64,000 nt of DNA from Trichostrongylus colubriformis (Eukaryota; Nematoda; Chromadorea; Rhabditida; Trichostrongylidae), in contig OZ022256.1 in the NCBI GenBank assembly GCA_963978905.1, positions 49,462,001 through 49,526,000 on the forward strand. Reading direction: 5' to 3'. The notes under the pieces are model-generated. The model was not told the DNA's origin and did no database searches. It worked only from the letters and a program-made list of their open reading frames with translations. The first letter of the stretch is position 1; each line of letters begins with the position of its first letter. Position numbers and translations under genes: made by a program. Of this stretch, positions 48,301 through 57,230 are shown piece by piece.

Positions 48301-49025
48301 TAGGTGTTCGAAGGAATCGAAAAACAGATAGTGGCATTTTGTAGAGCAAAAAAAGCTCTATCGAAAACATATATAAGCTTTGTCGAAAGATGAAGGGAAC
48401 AGTGTGAAAAACGGGGATGAAAAAACCGGGAACTTAGTACTCAACCCAGTAGATATGTCAGCCTCATTCTCGTTCATGGTCAAAAGCACTGAATAAAGGC
48501 AGATTCAAATGAGAATGAATTTTCTGAGCTTCTTAGAACTCACTGCTATACATTTTTGGATCTCCTGACATCAAACTAAAAGGAAGAGAACAATTCACAG
48601 CCATCATTCTGTAACTAAATACTTTGTACAAAGGGGTGACTGCTAGCAACTTCTATAGATGAACCCCGATCTTATATGAATTTAACAAAATTATCATTAT
48701 CAAAATAGGCAGAAACACATTAAAAACACAAATAATCGGTGTCTGATTGATTGTATGGGAGTTGCTGTGTCTCTGGCTGTGTTACCGTACCCGACGAAAA
48801 AATGTTTTGCATCCAAGACATGCTGTCACTCCGTAATGGTGTCCAGTGTTCGATGCCCGTCCACATACCAAGCACACCATCGGTTTTAACTCCATGTCAG
48901 GCACTAAACACACACATAAGTCCACATTTAGCCTCAAGATTTCCATTCAGGACCTGAATGCCCTCAATGAACCTACCTCTCCCGTGAAGAAACAGCGTTT
49001 CACCGTCACTACTGCTGAACGTCAT
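36341..49025 (-). CDS. Nuclear hormone receptor, 419 aa, ten exons
   Basis: Exons (minus order): 49025-48977, 48903-48791, 46779-46719, 46658-46587, 43096-42999, 38543-38400, 38252-38127, 37089-36905, 36844-36735, 36642-36341; all phases agree. It is a ligand-type transcription factor that should bind DNA response elements in the nucleus. Finger 1 has C27, C30, C45 and C48 with [17 protein letters not shown]; the P-box CLGCKT is of the nematode CNGCKT type. Finger 2 has C64, C70, C82 and C85, then [10 protein letters not shown]. The hinge has DLIGRRQ and a serine run. The ligand-binding domain covers about 132-419, with [13 protein letters not shown] (201-213, helix 3), [31 protein letters not shown] and the C-terminal [10 protein letters not shown]. 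No classical AF-2 motif is visible at the end. I chose the ATG at 49025; an in-frame ATG at 49211 would add an unlikely hydrophobic N-terminus. Closest paralogue unknown; introns 2, 4, 5 and 7 are full of transposons. Confidence 0.93.
37707..37945. mobile_element. MULE-like foldback element (copy B, receptor intron 7)
   Basis: The left end is GGGTGAGTACCCCATATCAG and the right end, inverted, is GGGTGTGTACTCTTATGTCA. The flanks CAGGAAGCC and CAGTAAGCT match at 7 of 9, as expected for an aged 9-bp duplication. The interior shares GAGCTAAAGGCG and GTTGGGTCCCGAAGCGATTA with copy A at 17247-17486. Confidence 0.82.
38696..39124. mobile_element. hAT-type non-autonomous element (copy 2, left end eroded)
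   Basis: The right end TTTCCTCGACACCTGGGAGT + GCCCTG is intact. A left subterminal block GGGGGTCGTATTTGACCGGA is clear, but the left terminus itself is diverged, so the start is approximate. A G-run lies near 39070-39081. It is in receptor intron 5. Confidence 0.7.
39240..39372 (+). repeat. SINE 3'-part fragment
   Basis: GGGAGAATAAATACTGGCCTG and TACATCTACTGGGCC, then GTGGCGCCATCC and GACTAATCGATG, parallel the body and tail of the SINE at 29886-30177. The tail end ATTAATCGATGATGAAAGCTTC is then duplicated once in tandem. Confidence 0.6.
40862..41225. mobile_element. hAT-type non-autonomous element (copy 3)
   Basis: A perfect 8-bp duplication ATGCCCAT borders it (40854-40861 and 41226-41233). 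The ends GGGGCACTCCCAGGTGTCGA and (inverted) GGACACACTGGGAGTCGAAG match the family, in the opposite orientation to copies 1 and 4. Receptor intron 5. Confidence 0.88.
41629..42258. mobile_element. hAT-type non-autonomous element (copy 4) with nested MULE-like insertion
   Basis: It begins CAGAGTACACTGGAAATCGA and ends GATACCCGGGAGTGCCCTG; the flanks TCTGTCAC and CCTGTCAC match at 7 of 8. The right-end ATTTTCCTCGA block is split by the foldback element at 41958-42230. A G-run lies at about 41891-41900. Receptor intron 5. Confidence 0.9.
41958..42230. mobile_element. MULE-like foldback element (copy C, nested)
   Basis: The ends GGGTGTGTGCAGATATGACA and its inverse are perfect over about 30 bp and pair imperfectly across most of the 273 bp. 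A perfect 9-bp duplication ATTTTCCTC (41949-41957 and 42231-42239) brackets it. Nine-bp duplications and long inverted ends starting GGG are typical of Mutator-like elements (family knowledge). The interior shares GGAATTCC, ACGACTCGTACT-like and CATTGCG blocks with copy D at 45043-45230. Confidence 0.93.
42564..42656. mobile_element. MULE-like element fragment (copy E)
   Basis: The right end (inverted GGGTGTGTACCGTCAGACAG) matches copies A and B, and GATCGCTTTAGGATCCAAC resembles their central block. The left end is not recognisable. Confidence 0.55.
43441..44339 (+). mobile_element. Mariner-family transposon, degraded
   Basis: The ends TTAGGTCGATTCATAATAAA and (inverted) TTAGGTTGATTCATAATAAA, then TCGGACAAAT, match at about 30 of 31 positions and are flanked by TA. 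Its 899 bp hold a broken transposase. It sits in receptor intron 4, opposite to the gene's direction. Confidence 0.92.
43690..44264 (+). pseudogene. Mariner transposase remnant
   Basis: The plus strand encodes [17 protein letters not shown] and QLRELKANV pieces. After frame changes come [16 protein letters not shown], which holds the third catalytic aspartate, and [16 protein letters not shown], the usual transposase C-terminus, ending before TGA near 44259. Only the 3' half is readable and several frameshifts separate the pieces, so it is dead. Confidence 0.85.
45043..45230. mobile_element. MULE-like foldback element (copy D)
   Basis: The inverted ends GGGTGAGGATCGACTGGTCG and CGACCAATCGACCCCACCC pair, and GAATTCC and GGTACC blocks pair inside. 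ATGAAGG occurs immediately outside both ends (45035-45041 and 45231-45237), an imperfect 7-9 bp duplication. Very GC-rich. Receptor intron 4. Confidence 0.8.
47422..48450. mobile_element. Giant palindromic foldback element (copy 2, complete)
   Basis: TA-flanked, 1029 bp. The ends TTGGGTGCAGGAATAAGTTC and (inverted) CTGGGTTGAGTACTAAGTTC match. The arms pair around a loop near 47770 (AAATCGAGCATTTTCGACAC against its inverse). Six small TAGAGC/GCTCTA hairpins recur at about 47503, 47660, 47848, 48000, 48167 and 48341. It differs from copy 1 by arm deletions. It lies in intron 2 of the receptor gene and would be transcribed as a long hairpin. Confidence 0.93.
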
Positions 49026-49765
49026 GACGCGCTGTCTTTGGCGATGATGTTGCTGAGAATGGCGCCTATAAAACGACACACTTGAAGTGAACGTGTTGAG
49101 CAGGACGAAATGAACGCGAACGACGAAGATTACGGTAACAAGAACAACCGCGAAGAAGACGGGGGATGGCGACGACACGGGTGGTGGCGGGAGGGGGGGG
49201 GGGAACGTCATGGCGGCGGGCTACCATCACCGTCAACGCGACTGCAGCCGTCAAATATCGAAAAAGTGCGAAGTCGACGCGGGCGGTGTTCTCGAGACCC
49301 CAGCGACGATAGATCTCGGTCGACAAGATATTGTTGATGAATAGATGCTGCTTTGTAATCAGTTTACTGAATATGGGCTCTAGAAGATATATAATTAATC
49401 TTATTATGCTTGGTGTTTAAGCTACGTAAATAAAGGGTGAGAGGGCGAGTATAAGGCCAACAGAGGAACGTACACATTTATGCCATTGCAAACAACTAGA
49501 GCACTTGCTTCCTTGAACAGGAACAGGCATCGTCTCAAGGGAGCTCTGAGTCCTAATACCCCCTCCCCAGATCAGAGGTCCGCCAAAACGACCTCTCTAG
49601 AATGTCTTCAAAACTATTTTTAGGTAGGAAGCAGGGGAGGGGAGGTGAAAAGGTCGCAACTGAAGAATTATGAAAATATTAAGCCGCCATGTACATACAT
49701 ACTACACTACCCTCTTCCCCCGTTCTCCTCCTATCACCTTACGTCAATGGCTTGATGTATGAGGA
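49026..49765. other. 5' flank of the receptor gene
   Basis: No second gene was recognised. An 11-G run lies at about 49192-49202. The promoter of the receptor gene should lie here; no core element is obvious. Confidence 0.4.
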
Positions 49766-49970
49766 TGGGTGGTGGTGGTGGTGGTGGATAGACTTTAAAA
49801 TCCTTTCAACGCTACTATCTTTAAATAATTAATTTTTGGGTAGTAGCTGATCTTGCAATCAACGAGGAATGGTGGTGGTGGTGGTGGAAAGACTTAAAAA
49901 TCCTTTCAACACTAATATCTTTAAACAATTAATTTTTGGGTAGCAGCTGATCTTGCAATCAAAAAGGAAT
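49766..49970. repeat. Two-copy tandem repeat (100-bp period)
   Basis: Units begin at 49771 and 49871 with GGTGGTGGTGGTGG and share AAATCCTTTCAAC, AATTAATTTTTGGGTAG and AGCTGATCTTGCAATCAA. They differ by only a few substitutions. Confidence 0.9.
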
Positions 49971-51914
49971 TTTTTTTTTCATATTAAAGGACAAATAAAA
50001 AGGAGATAAGGAAAATACAAAACACTCAAATCGGCTTAATTTGCAAAGCATCGATAAGCAGATAGTGTTCAAAAATCGCAGAATAAAAAAAATGACTATG
50101 GATACCTCGAAATTAAAAGGAAAAATTGTTGGCTAAGAATAGACAGTTTTCATAAAAGCGGTGAAGTGTGAGGATTGCCCATAATGGGCGGAGTCTCCTC
50201 ATAGGTGAGGGTGAGTGTTCAAATGACAACGAAATTAGAAAGATCTTAGAAAAAAGTGCAGATGAACGTAGAAAAAAAAACGAAAACAGAATTGTCGTGA
50301 AATAAAAACACAACTCAAAATCTCAACAGTCCTAGAGCTTGTGCTGAATTACTAAAACGGAAAAAGGGGAGAAAATAGTAATTATTTTTTGGTTTTCCTT
50401 TTCATTTCTCAACGGCATGGCAGAGCAAGAGACTTAATATAGGCTTTCTTCAGTTCTGCCTGAGTAACCATGTATGGAACACAGTTCACAGTTGCAGTTC
50501 ATGGCCCTTAGCGCCTGTAATTTTCAGCAAATGGACGAAAACATCCCCTGTTATCGATCGGTTTCCTGAATGGTTTTTTTTTCAGAGGCTGCTGTTGTAA
50601 AGCAGCACAACGGCTGCAGTCTACACTACTTATTTACGACGATGATAAATGATTAATGAAAGCTGGGATCTTTTCTTGCAAGCCACTTTTTTGAAATGTT
50701 TTTCCAGTGAATAGTAAGAAATCCCGAACCTATTTCTTCTTCTACCAGCTCTGCTCACCCTATTCTCTCATTTGCTAGTTGACTGATATCTTAATGATTC
50801 ATATATGGCAGTGATTCACCAGCTCAGAGTTGTCAACATGACGAGGGGGGGGGGGGGCAAGCGCCATGGCGGTTGAAGGAACTCAAGCGTACATAGCTTC
50901 TGAGAGCCATACGAAGGTTATCCATGGGTCAAATCAAATAAGGGTCAGGATAGGGCTACCTGAGCGCACCACGAAGGGGCAGAGTTCCTTTAATCGTAGT
51001 TAACGCATTTTTTAAATCAAAATTATGTCCTGAGTGCTTGGTCCCGTCAAGCCTTTCCTCAGTGATTCTGTGGATTGGTTACTCTGACCTTACCCTAAAC
51101 CTCTGCTGTGCAGTAATGCATTTGACACCAGGGTTTGGTATTCCCCTACAAGATAACCCTAACCTTCGTCCTCTTGCATCTCGCCTTCCTTAGCCCACGT
51201 TCCAATGGTGCCTTGTCAAGGATAGATGGATACACGGCAGCACGGGGTATCAATCCAAAATACGAGCCGAGGCAACTATTTATTCTGAAGACATGTTCGG
51301 ATAAAAATCGATTAAACAAATCGATATGAACAGAAGATATGCTGAAAGCAACGTGGGGACTTCAATTTATCTCCGATAAGATAAAAACGCCACGGACGCG
51401 GTTCATCCACGTCAGAACTGGCGCGGTGTGTATGTGTGTATGTGTGTGTGCTGAGCGAGTGAGCGCGGGACTTATCGGCACATCTACAGTATCCCACTTT
51501 AAAGATCGAGATGAGACCACCACCTGTTTTGAACGTGTCTCGAGTTCGTTCAAGTCGAAATTTATTCAGAAGGGGATTTTTAGGTCGAACGTGAAAAATA
51601 TAAGAGATTATTGAGTGAGATAAGCAACCGATAGTTGTCTCAAAGTACCTGACGCCCGATTGAGGACGGGCAGATTGCTGGTCGACCTTTTGTGTGGAGA
51701 ACTCAGAACAGATATCGGAGGGCGTAAAGGTGTCTGCATGTGTTGCACTTTCGTCAGTAGGAGGTGGTGCACTTCAAGAAAACCTCCCAGACACTCGCAT
51801 CATAATCGATTGGAAACTGAAACTGAGGATCGTGAGCCTGCATTGCACATTTGCGGTTCGACTGCTCAACTATTTTAATAAAAAGGTCCTTTGATGCCAC
51901 AGTGGAATGACCCT
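49971..51914. other. Intergenic
   Basis: No supported gene. A plus frame at 51135-51329 starts with a hydrophobic, signal-like stretch (ITLTFVLLHLAFLSP) but has no downstream exon I can link. A 13-G run lies at 50845-50857. A GT-rich stretch lies at 51427-51450. Confidence 0.35.
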
Positions 51915-52202
51915 GTCCCTGTTCCTGACAGGATCTTCGATGATTGGTCTCGGGTGGAAAATTCTCGGAAGAGGTAGTCATTTCTCGTGATATCAACTGA
52001 TAACACGAGTCACATGGAGATGTCCTATAATTTGAGAAAAAATTGGAAATTTCAAAGGTCTCTGACCCTAACAAGATCTTCGATGATTGGTCTCGAGTGA
52101 AAAACTCTCAGAGAGAGGTCGTCATTTCTCGTGATATCAACTGATAACACGAGTCAACACGGGGATGTCCCACGATTTGAAAAGAGTTTTGAAATTTGCA
52201 GA
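51915..52202. repeat. Two-copy tandem repeat (143-bp period)
   Basis: GATCTTCGATGATTGGTCTC starts at 51932 and again at 52075, followed in both by TCATTTCTCGTGATATCAAC and TGATAACACGAGTCA. The copies differ by about 15% and a few indels. Confidence 0.88.
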
Positions 52203-52521
52203 GGTCGTCGACTTCTTTGGGGGTTTTTGATGGCAATCGATCAGAATAAAAATACAGTATGAGCTCAACGATAGCCACTCTCTCTCGAAATGCGCCGTGT
52301 ACATGTCGTACATAGAGATTGTTGAGGTTTTGGGTTTATTTCATTATACAACTACACATTCACGTAGAAATAACATTATTGTAATAGTATTATTATCGGT
52401 ATAATATTGGAAAAATGGATTCAAAAGGACAAATCTGATTGCGTGATTTTGTTGGTGGAATGCTTGCTTTGTTTGGGATGTAATCAGCTCGATAGTGTCC
52501 GTGTCAATGTTGTTCGGAGGT

Positions 52522-52724
52522 TTACAAGGAAAAAGCTGAGTAAATAATCCCGTTTATGGAGCATCCGTTGTGGTTCAACATGAGATCGTAACATTCAGTG
52601 GGTGGAAAGCAAGCAATGCCTGTGGTAAGTTGACCGTACCCATCATAGCTTGTAAAGGATTCATTTGTTGAGGGGTAAAAGCTTACCCAAGGGCTGGACG
52701 ACTTGAAGGTCAGCATCTTCTTCG
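52522..52724 (-). CDS. 3' end of an unknown host gene (two exons)
   Basis: On the minus strand, exon 52724-52687 (EEDADLQVVQPL) joins exon 52619-52522 (ACFPPTECYDLMLN ... YSAFSL) through a 66-nt intron with GTAAGC and ACCACAG borders, in phase 1. The stop is at 52522-52524. The final exon holds three cysteines. The upstream acceptor (ATTCATAG) is weak and no further 5' exon was found. No family recognised. Confidence 0.4.
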
Positions 52725-52745
52725 CTATGAATAAAATTGTTTAAT

Positions 52746-54683
52746 AGGTTTTAGATCCCCAGAACTTCTGCTTCTACTAATTTTTATGGGCCAGTCGCTC
52801 TGACTCTACCCTAGCCCCTCGAGAAGTGAAGATGGTAGCCTATGGAGATCATATTTCCCTTCTGTATGATCTAACATTCCAGGTATCCTTCCCCGAAGTG
52901 GCTTCGAATGGTAGCCTTCTGAAATTGATTGGTACATGATAACATACATATGGTACCAATTTCACATAACTGAGATATCAATGGTAGAAAATCGGTTGAG
53001 CAAATTACATGTGAAAAAAATTACGAAAATCTTATAAATAGGCGGATCCCTGCTCGAAGAACTGGCCCAGTCATTCTATTATTACCTACCCTGAAGTGAT
53101 CGACTAGGTGGCCCAAGTCCAAAACACGAATTTAAAAAGGCAATAGAACTAGAAATCCGATATTAAGGCATTCCAGTGATTACAGAGTAATCCAAATGTT
53201 TCTGAGGTGGAGGTACTGTAGCAAAAAATGGTGCCACTATTAGCAGCATGGTCGTGGAGGTCAATTACCAGATCAGTGCCCATCCAGACTACCCAAGCTT
53301 TTCAATATTCAGAATCATCGGTGAATTGTGACTAAAGTTGTCTGGAAGAATGAAAACACACACTCGTACTGGAAATCGCAAGTTATTGTCTAGCCGCTAT
53401 TGCATTCAAATACCACTACGTTTCAGAATTCAAGTAGTGCAAAATGCGTGGCGCATCCCAAACGAAGAATGATCGGATGTTAAACACCTACAACAAGCCT
53501 TGCGCCCCACCGATCATGGACTACACTTTCACCATAATCTTTCAAATTCGACTGCCAACCTAATATAACCCACTAGAACCCACTGGAATCTACAATTCTG
53601 AATGCACGACGAATGTATGGCGCATTTTGAGGAGCAGGTCCCAGCCATTCTCTAAGGCTTCATCGAAAAACTAGACATGCGATGGTATACAAGCGAAGAG
53701 GAAAAAGGGAAAAGGAAAAAATGAGGGGAAAGGATCACGTGATGGTCCAAGAGACTCAATGAAAAATATTTGCACTAATCTTGAAGAGCTTTGAAGAATT
53801 CTTTAGAAGAGTATTGAAGATTTCTCAAATCCCGTGTTTCACTATGATAGTGGAAAAACGGGTTGGCTTGATAAAAATCACCACTCAGCCAACCACACGT
53901 GAAACGCAACTTTGTGATCTTTTCATTACGCAGATGTTTGCTTTGGGGTCAATCAACCGGATGCGCTGCCGTCATCCGTATACCGTACTCATCCATTCTT
54001 CATCATCTTCCCCCACCCGACGAACACAACAGGAGGGGTCTGATGTCAACGGCGGGGGGTACTGCTGCTGCTGTTGCTGTGCGTTTACATCAGAAACATT
54101 TTGTAAAACCGGTTGTGTCGTTCCTTTTACTAGTCAGACACCACACACACACATACACGCACAATTCATCCACTAACAAAAAAAGTGCAAGTGGGGTAGA
54201 GGGGGAGGGGGGGTGTGCGATTAGCGTTGAAGAGTGTGCAGATAGCCAGCCTTTTCACGATACAGTACATTTTGCAGTGGAGAGCAGGCGCCATCACCGA
54301 TGGTTGGTGATGGCTGACTGCAAATTTTAAAGTGTACTGAGGCACCTAAGAGAGTACTTGGCACGGGGAGGTGAAATGTGAAGAGCACACAGGCAGGAGG
54401 GCATCGACCAAAGGCGCGGCGGTTCTCGCGACCTGACAGGGCAACTTTCTGTGCGTATGTCTGTGTATGTGTGTGTGTTCATTTTTTCGTGTCTGTGTGT
54501 GTATGCGAGTCGGTGCACGTGAATAAAACCACCACCATCACAGACGCGAATTTCACCTGACTGACACATTGCGAGCGTTCCCCGGGCACACTCTTGGATG
54601 CGCCCAAGGGGGGGGGGGGGGCAGATCGAAATTTAAAATGAGTGCGACTGAAACCTGGGAAAGTTAAGGAAGACTGATAATTA
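52746..54683. other. Intergenic
   Basis: No supported gene. A SINE-tail fragment (GCGTGGCGCATCCCA) lies at 53444-53490. The overlapping frames at 53781-54330 run through a CTG-like and CA-rich tract and are not convincing. A 14-G run is at 54608-54621. Confidence 0.35.
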
Positions 54684-55056
54684 TTAGGTTTTCCGGAAAG
54701 TAATGAGACAGATTTCGTAGTACTACCAGTTTACCTGAAGCACGAAGAACATCGTGTACCGTGGATTTGGGAGCACCCGAGGAGGCCGCAATCTCACGCA
54801 CTCTAACGTCAGATCGTTCTTCACGATTGGCATAGTATAAGCTGCTTCTTTTGCGTAGGTGGACGTCCCGGTCGACTACAATTTCGAGACAATTTTCGAG
54901 CTTGCCGTACCATCTGGAGAACGTCGCTCGAGAAAGTGTCTGATCCTTCATTTCCTCCAGCAAGAGCCGATAGGCCTCATCCGCGAATTTGCCGGAATGG
55001 TAGTGTAGAAGTAGAACTGCCCGATATAGCGTTTTCTTCTCATCCATATCTGGCAC
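54664..55056 (-). CDS. Truncated mariner transposase: DNA-binding part only, 130 aa
   Basis: An intact frame from ATG 55056 holds two helix-turn-helix segments in the order seen in mariner transposases. The first is about residues 20-50 (FADEAYRLLLEE, LSRATFSRWYGKLEN). The second is about residues 80-110 (VREIAASSGAPKSTVHDVLR), after the linker VDRDVHLRKRSS. The catalytic DDD domain is absent: the frame runs straight into the inverted terminal repeat and stops just outside the element. Full proteins are usually about 340-350 aa. If made, it could bind mariner ends without cutting. Confidence 0.8.
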   Translation of the reverse strand: MPDMDEKKTLYRAVLLLHYHSGKFADEAYRLLLEEMKDQTLSRATFSRWYGKLENCLEIVVDRDVHLRKRSSLYYANREERSDVRVREIAASSGAPKSTVHDVLRASGKLVVLRNLSHYFPENLIIISLP

Positions 55057-55229
55057 GTTTTTGAAACCTGAAGACAGTGTGGACCATATTGCCTAGGTGG
55101 CGTAGATGTACGGGTCCTGGAGCACTAAATCCCAGAGTTTTGTCCTCTCACGACTTCGACGTCCAAAAAATACATACTGTCCAAACTCATGTATTCTGCA
55201 TTTGTCTCATTACTTTCCGGACAACCTAA
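54684..55229 (-). mobile_element. Mariner-family MITE with 3' deletion
   Basis: 546 bp. The ends TTAGGTTTTCCGGAAAGTAA and (inverted) TTAGGTTGTCCGGAAAGTAA, then TGAGACA, are both flanked by TA. It retains the 5' part of the transposase gene (minus strand) up to the second helix-turn-helix; the rest has been deleted cleanly to the terminal repeat. Confidence 0.93.
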
Positions 55230-55441
55230 TAACAGCAGTTTGATCTGTGACAATGTTCTGGACGTGGGTGGCCTACGTTAAGAGGATTAACTACTTGCAA
55301 CATTTCCTGTGTTACAGCACGCACAGTGTTAACGTCAGCCATTACGCACACCGGAGGAGGCAGCCCGTCAACCATCTGGTCGAGGGAAATTCTACAGAAT
55401 ATGGCTCCCCTCCTGCTGAGTTCGCAGATGACAGATTGAAG

Positions 55442-55708
55442 TACGTATGCGATCGTTGTTACAAGTATGCTGAGTTATGGGCAGAAACTTCGGTCTCGGA
55501 CGGGACTCACCCCACACCATGCTTTCTGGGCTTATTAGCACATACATATGCCCGGAAAGCATGAAATACGGGTTCGAGTCCCGTCTGAGACGAAAGCTTT
55601 TGCCCTAACTCAGCTTACTTGTAAGAACTTTCGCATCGCGGACTACGGCGAAAATCAGCAGCTATCAAAAATAAGAAAATATCAAAATTAATGCGTATGC
55701 GATCGATA
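55442..55708. mobile_element. Foldback element
   Basis: The arms TACGTATGCGATCG and GCGTATGCGATCGAT, TGCTGAGTTATGGGCAGAAA and its inverse, and TCTCGGACGGGACTC with GAGTCCCGTCTGAGA pair around a loop near 55545. A B-box-like GGTTCGAGTCCC is part of the arm, not of a tRNA. Family unknown; a fragment with the same CGAAAATCAGCAGCTA block is at 1749-1795. Confidence 0.75.
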
Positions 55709-56589
55709 AACTGCTAAGAAGTGGTTTTTAGAATGAGCGTATTTTGTGCGTTTGTGCTAATACCATGTACAAAATTCCAACAACCAATACAATATATAAT
55801 AAATATAAAATATGATAATCCAAGAAATAGAGCTAGGTACAGTAAGCAGGGCACTCCGGGAGTCGAGGATTCCTCGACGGGGGGGGTCGCACTCGACCGG
55901 ACAGGAGGGGGGGTCGCATCTGTAGCTAAGCGATAATTTTATGGGAATTTCCTCTAGCCCATCGTACAGTCGATGTCTGCCCCTCATACACGAAAAGAGC
56001 CACCGCTACCTCGCTGTCTGAATCACAGATGGGTGTAGACCATCTTGAAAAGGTGACCGCCATCATTTATGGACTCGTTACGCGTTTAGCACTCACCATC
56101 GCGCTGCCATGATGACACACACCTCATCGTTATGGAGGGGCCTATCTAGTAGCGGATAGAACCAATATACTCACAGTAAACTATACGTTTATGTTATTGC
56201 ATTGCTACCATAGAGTTCATTGTTGCGTGCAAGAACGACATGTCGGTATCCATTTAGGAGAAGAAAAATACATTTTTATTTTAGGCTACACCAGTCATAC
56301 TATGAACGGCGTTTAATGGAGACAAGCAGTGTAGCAAAGCATGCTTGTTGTTCACGTTGTTGAATTGTTGTAATTTGGTTGCAGTGGTGCATGTAAATTG
56401 TTTAATGCACATTGTTCAAATAAAAAGTAAAGCCCTATGAAATGTCTCTATCATATCATCATCACGAAGAGCACCAGAAGAAAAGATCATTGCTTTCGCT
56501 TTTCATCAATCTCTTTTGACAGTCGTATGACGTGTGCATCTGGTCTGCTCATGAACTTGTGCGAGGTCATGGAATGCTGGGCAGATGTT

Positions 56590-56871
56590 TTACAAGATCT
56601 TGTGCAGCACCTGAAATCCTGAGTCAACCATGATCGGAGAGGCATGTAGTAGAAAAATACCTGAAACAATTGGCTTTCCATCATGCTTCATAAACCATTC
56701 AGAAATTTTAAATGTCGATGGCATGTGAGCCGAAAATCCTGGACCAGGAAGTGGGTTAGCCCACTGCTTGGCCAGAGTTTCGGGCGTAACGATAAGTATG
56801 GTAAGTTCATCGTGTTGAACTCCGCAGTAGATTTTTGATATGGAGATGAGTATTGGCGGTTTTAAATTAAA
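56590..56871 (-). CDS. Open reading frame inside the hAT element, unknown
   Basis: Open for 93 codons on the minus strand after an in-frame TAG, containing QHDELTILIVTPETLAKQW and PLPGPGFSAHMPSTFKISEW; it ends at 56590-56592. A TATAG acceptor stands at its start and TTTCAG|GTATTT, a possible donor, inside. It does not join the hAT dimerisation exon in frame. It could be a captured host exon or a second element gene. Nothing recognised. Confidence 0.35.
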   Translation of the reverse strand, partial: FNLKPPILISISKIYCGVQHDELTILIVTPETLAKQWANPLPGPGFSAHMPSTFKISEWFMKHDGKPIVSGIFLLHASPIMVDSGFQVLHKIL

Positions 56872-56925
56872 CTATATGGAGCGCTAAAATTTGGTAAAGC
56901 TGACCTCATTAGGCTTTGGTAAAGC

Positions 56926-57230
56926 TCACCTCATCAGCCTATCTGAGGTTTCAGCTCCTAATCTGCTCCTTTCACCTCTTCTGAGCCTAATGGCTGTTAA
57001 AAAACTGCGTTCAGGATCGGCATTGCTGGCAGGGATGACAAGTATACACTTGATGGCCTGCAAAGAAGGAAATCAGTCTCCGAAATTATTAATAGTGAAT
57101 ATTATTTTACCTGAATAACCACGTGAGGTATCCTTAATGCGTCTCCGTTGTCGAGCAGCGTTTGGCCCGCCAAAATGGCCATTCTTTGTAGCAATTTCCA
57201 AGCATTTGTAACAATTCTTTGCAATGGGAT
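56926..57230 (-). CDS. hAT transposase C-terminal dimerisation region (two exons)
   Basis: Exon 57230-57111 (40 codons, ... TLLDNGDALRIPHVVIQ) joins exon 57057-56926 (43 codons and TGA) across a 53-nt intron with TTTGCAG and GTAAAA borders, phase 0. The second exon reads VIPASNADPERSFLTAIRLR followed by GERSRLGAETSDRLM. The pattern P-A-S-N-A-x-x-E-R-S-F followed by R-S-R-L is the C-terminal hAT dimerisation motif. No upstream catalytic exons or BED zinc finger were found, so the gene is partial or decayed. The location inside an 8-bp-duplicated CAGGG element supports the call. Confidence 0.75.

Noticed and set aside
48897..49211. 104-codon minus frame with a hydrophobic segment, possible receptor N-terminal extension
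   Set aside because: A membrane-like segment before a zinc finger is implausible; the inner ATG at 49025 gives a normal receptor N-terminus and the frame reads through intron 1.
55247..55564. 105-codon plus-strand frame
   Set aside because: Its second half is one arm of the foldback element and no family is recognised.
55565..55605. tRNA-like GGTTCGAGTCCC box
   Set aside because: It pairs with GGGACTC-type sequence in the other arm of the foldback element at 55442-55708; no cloverleaf forms.
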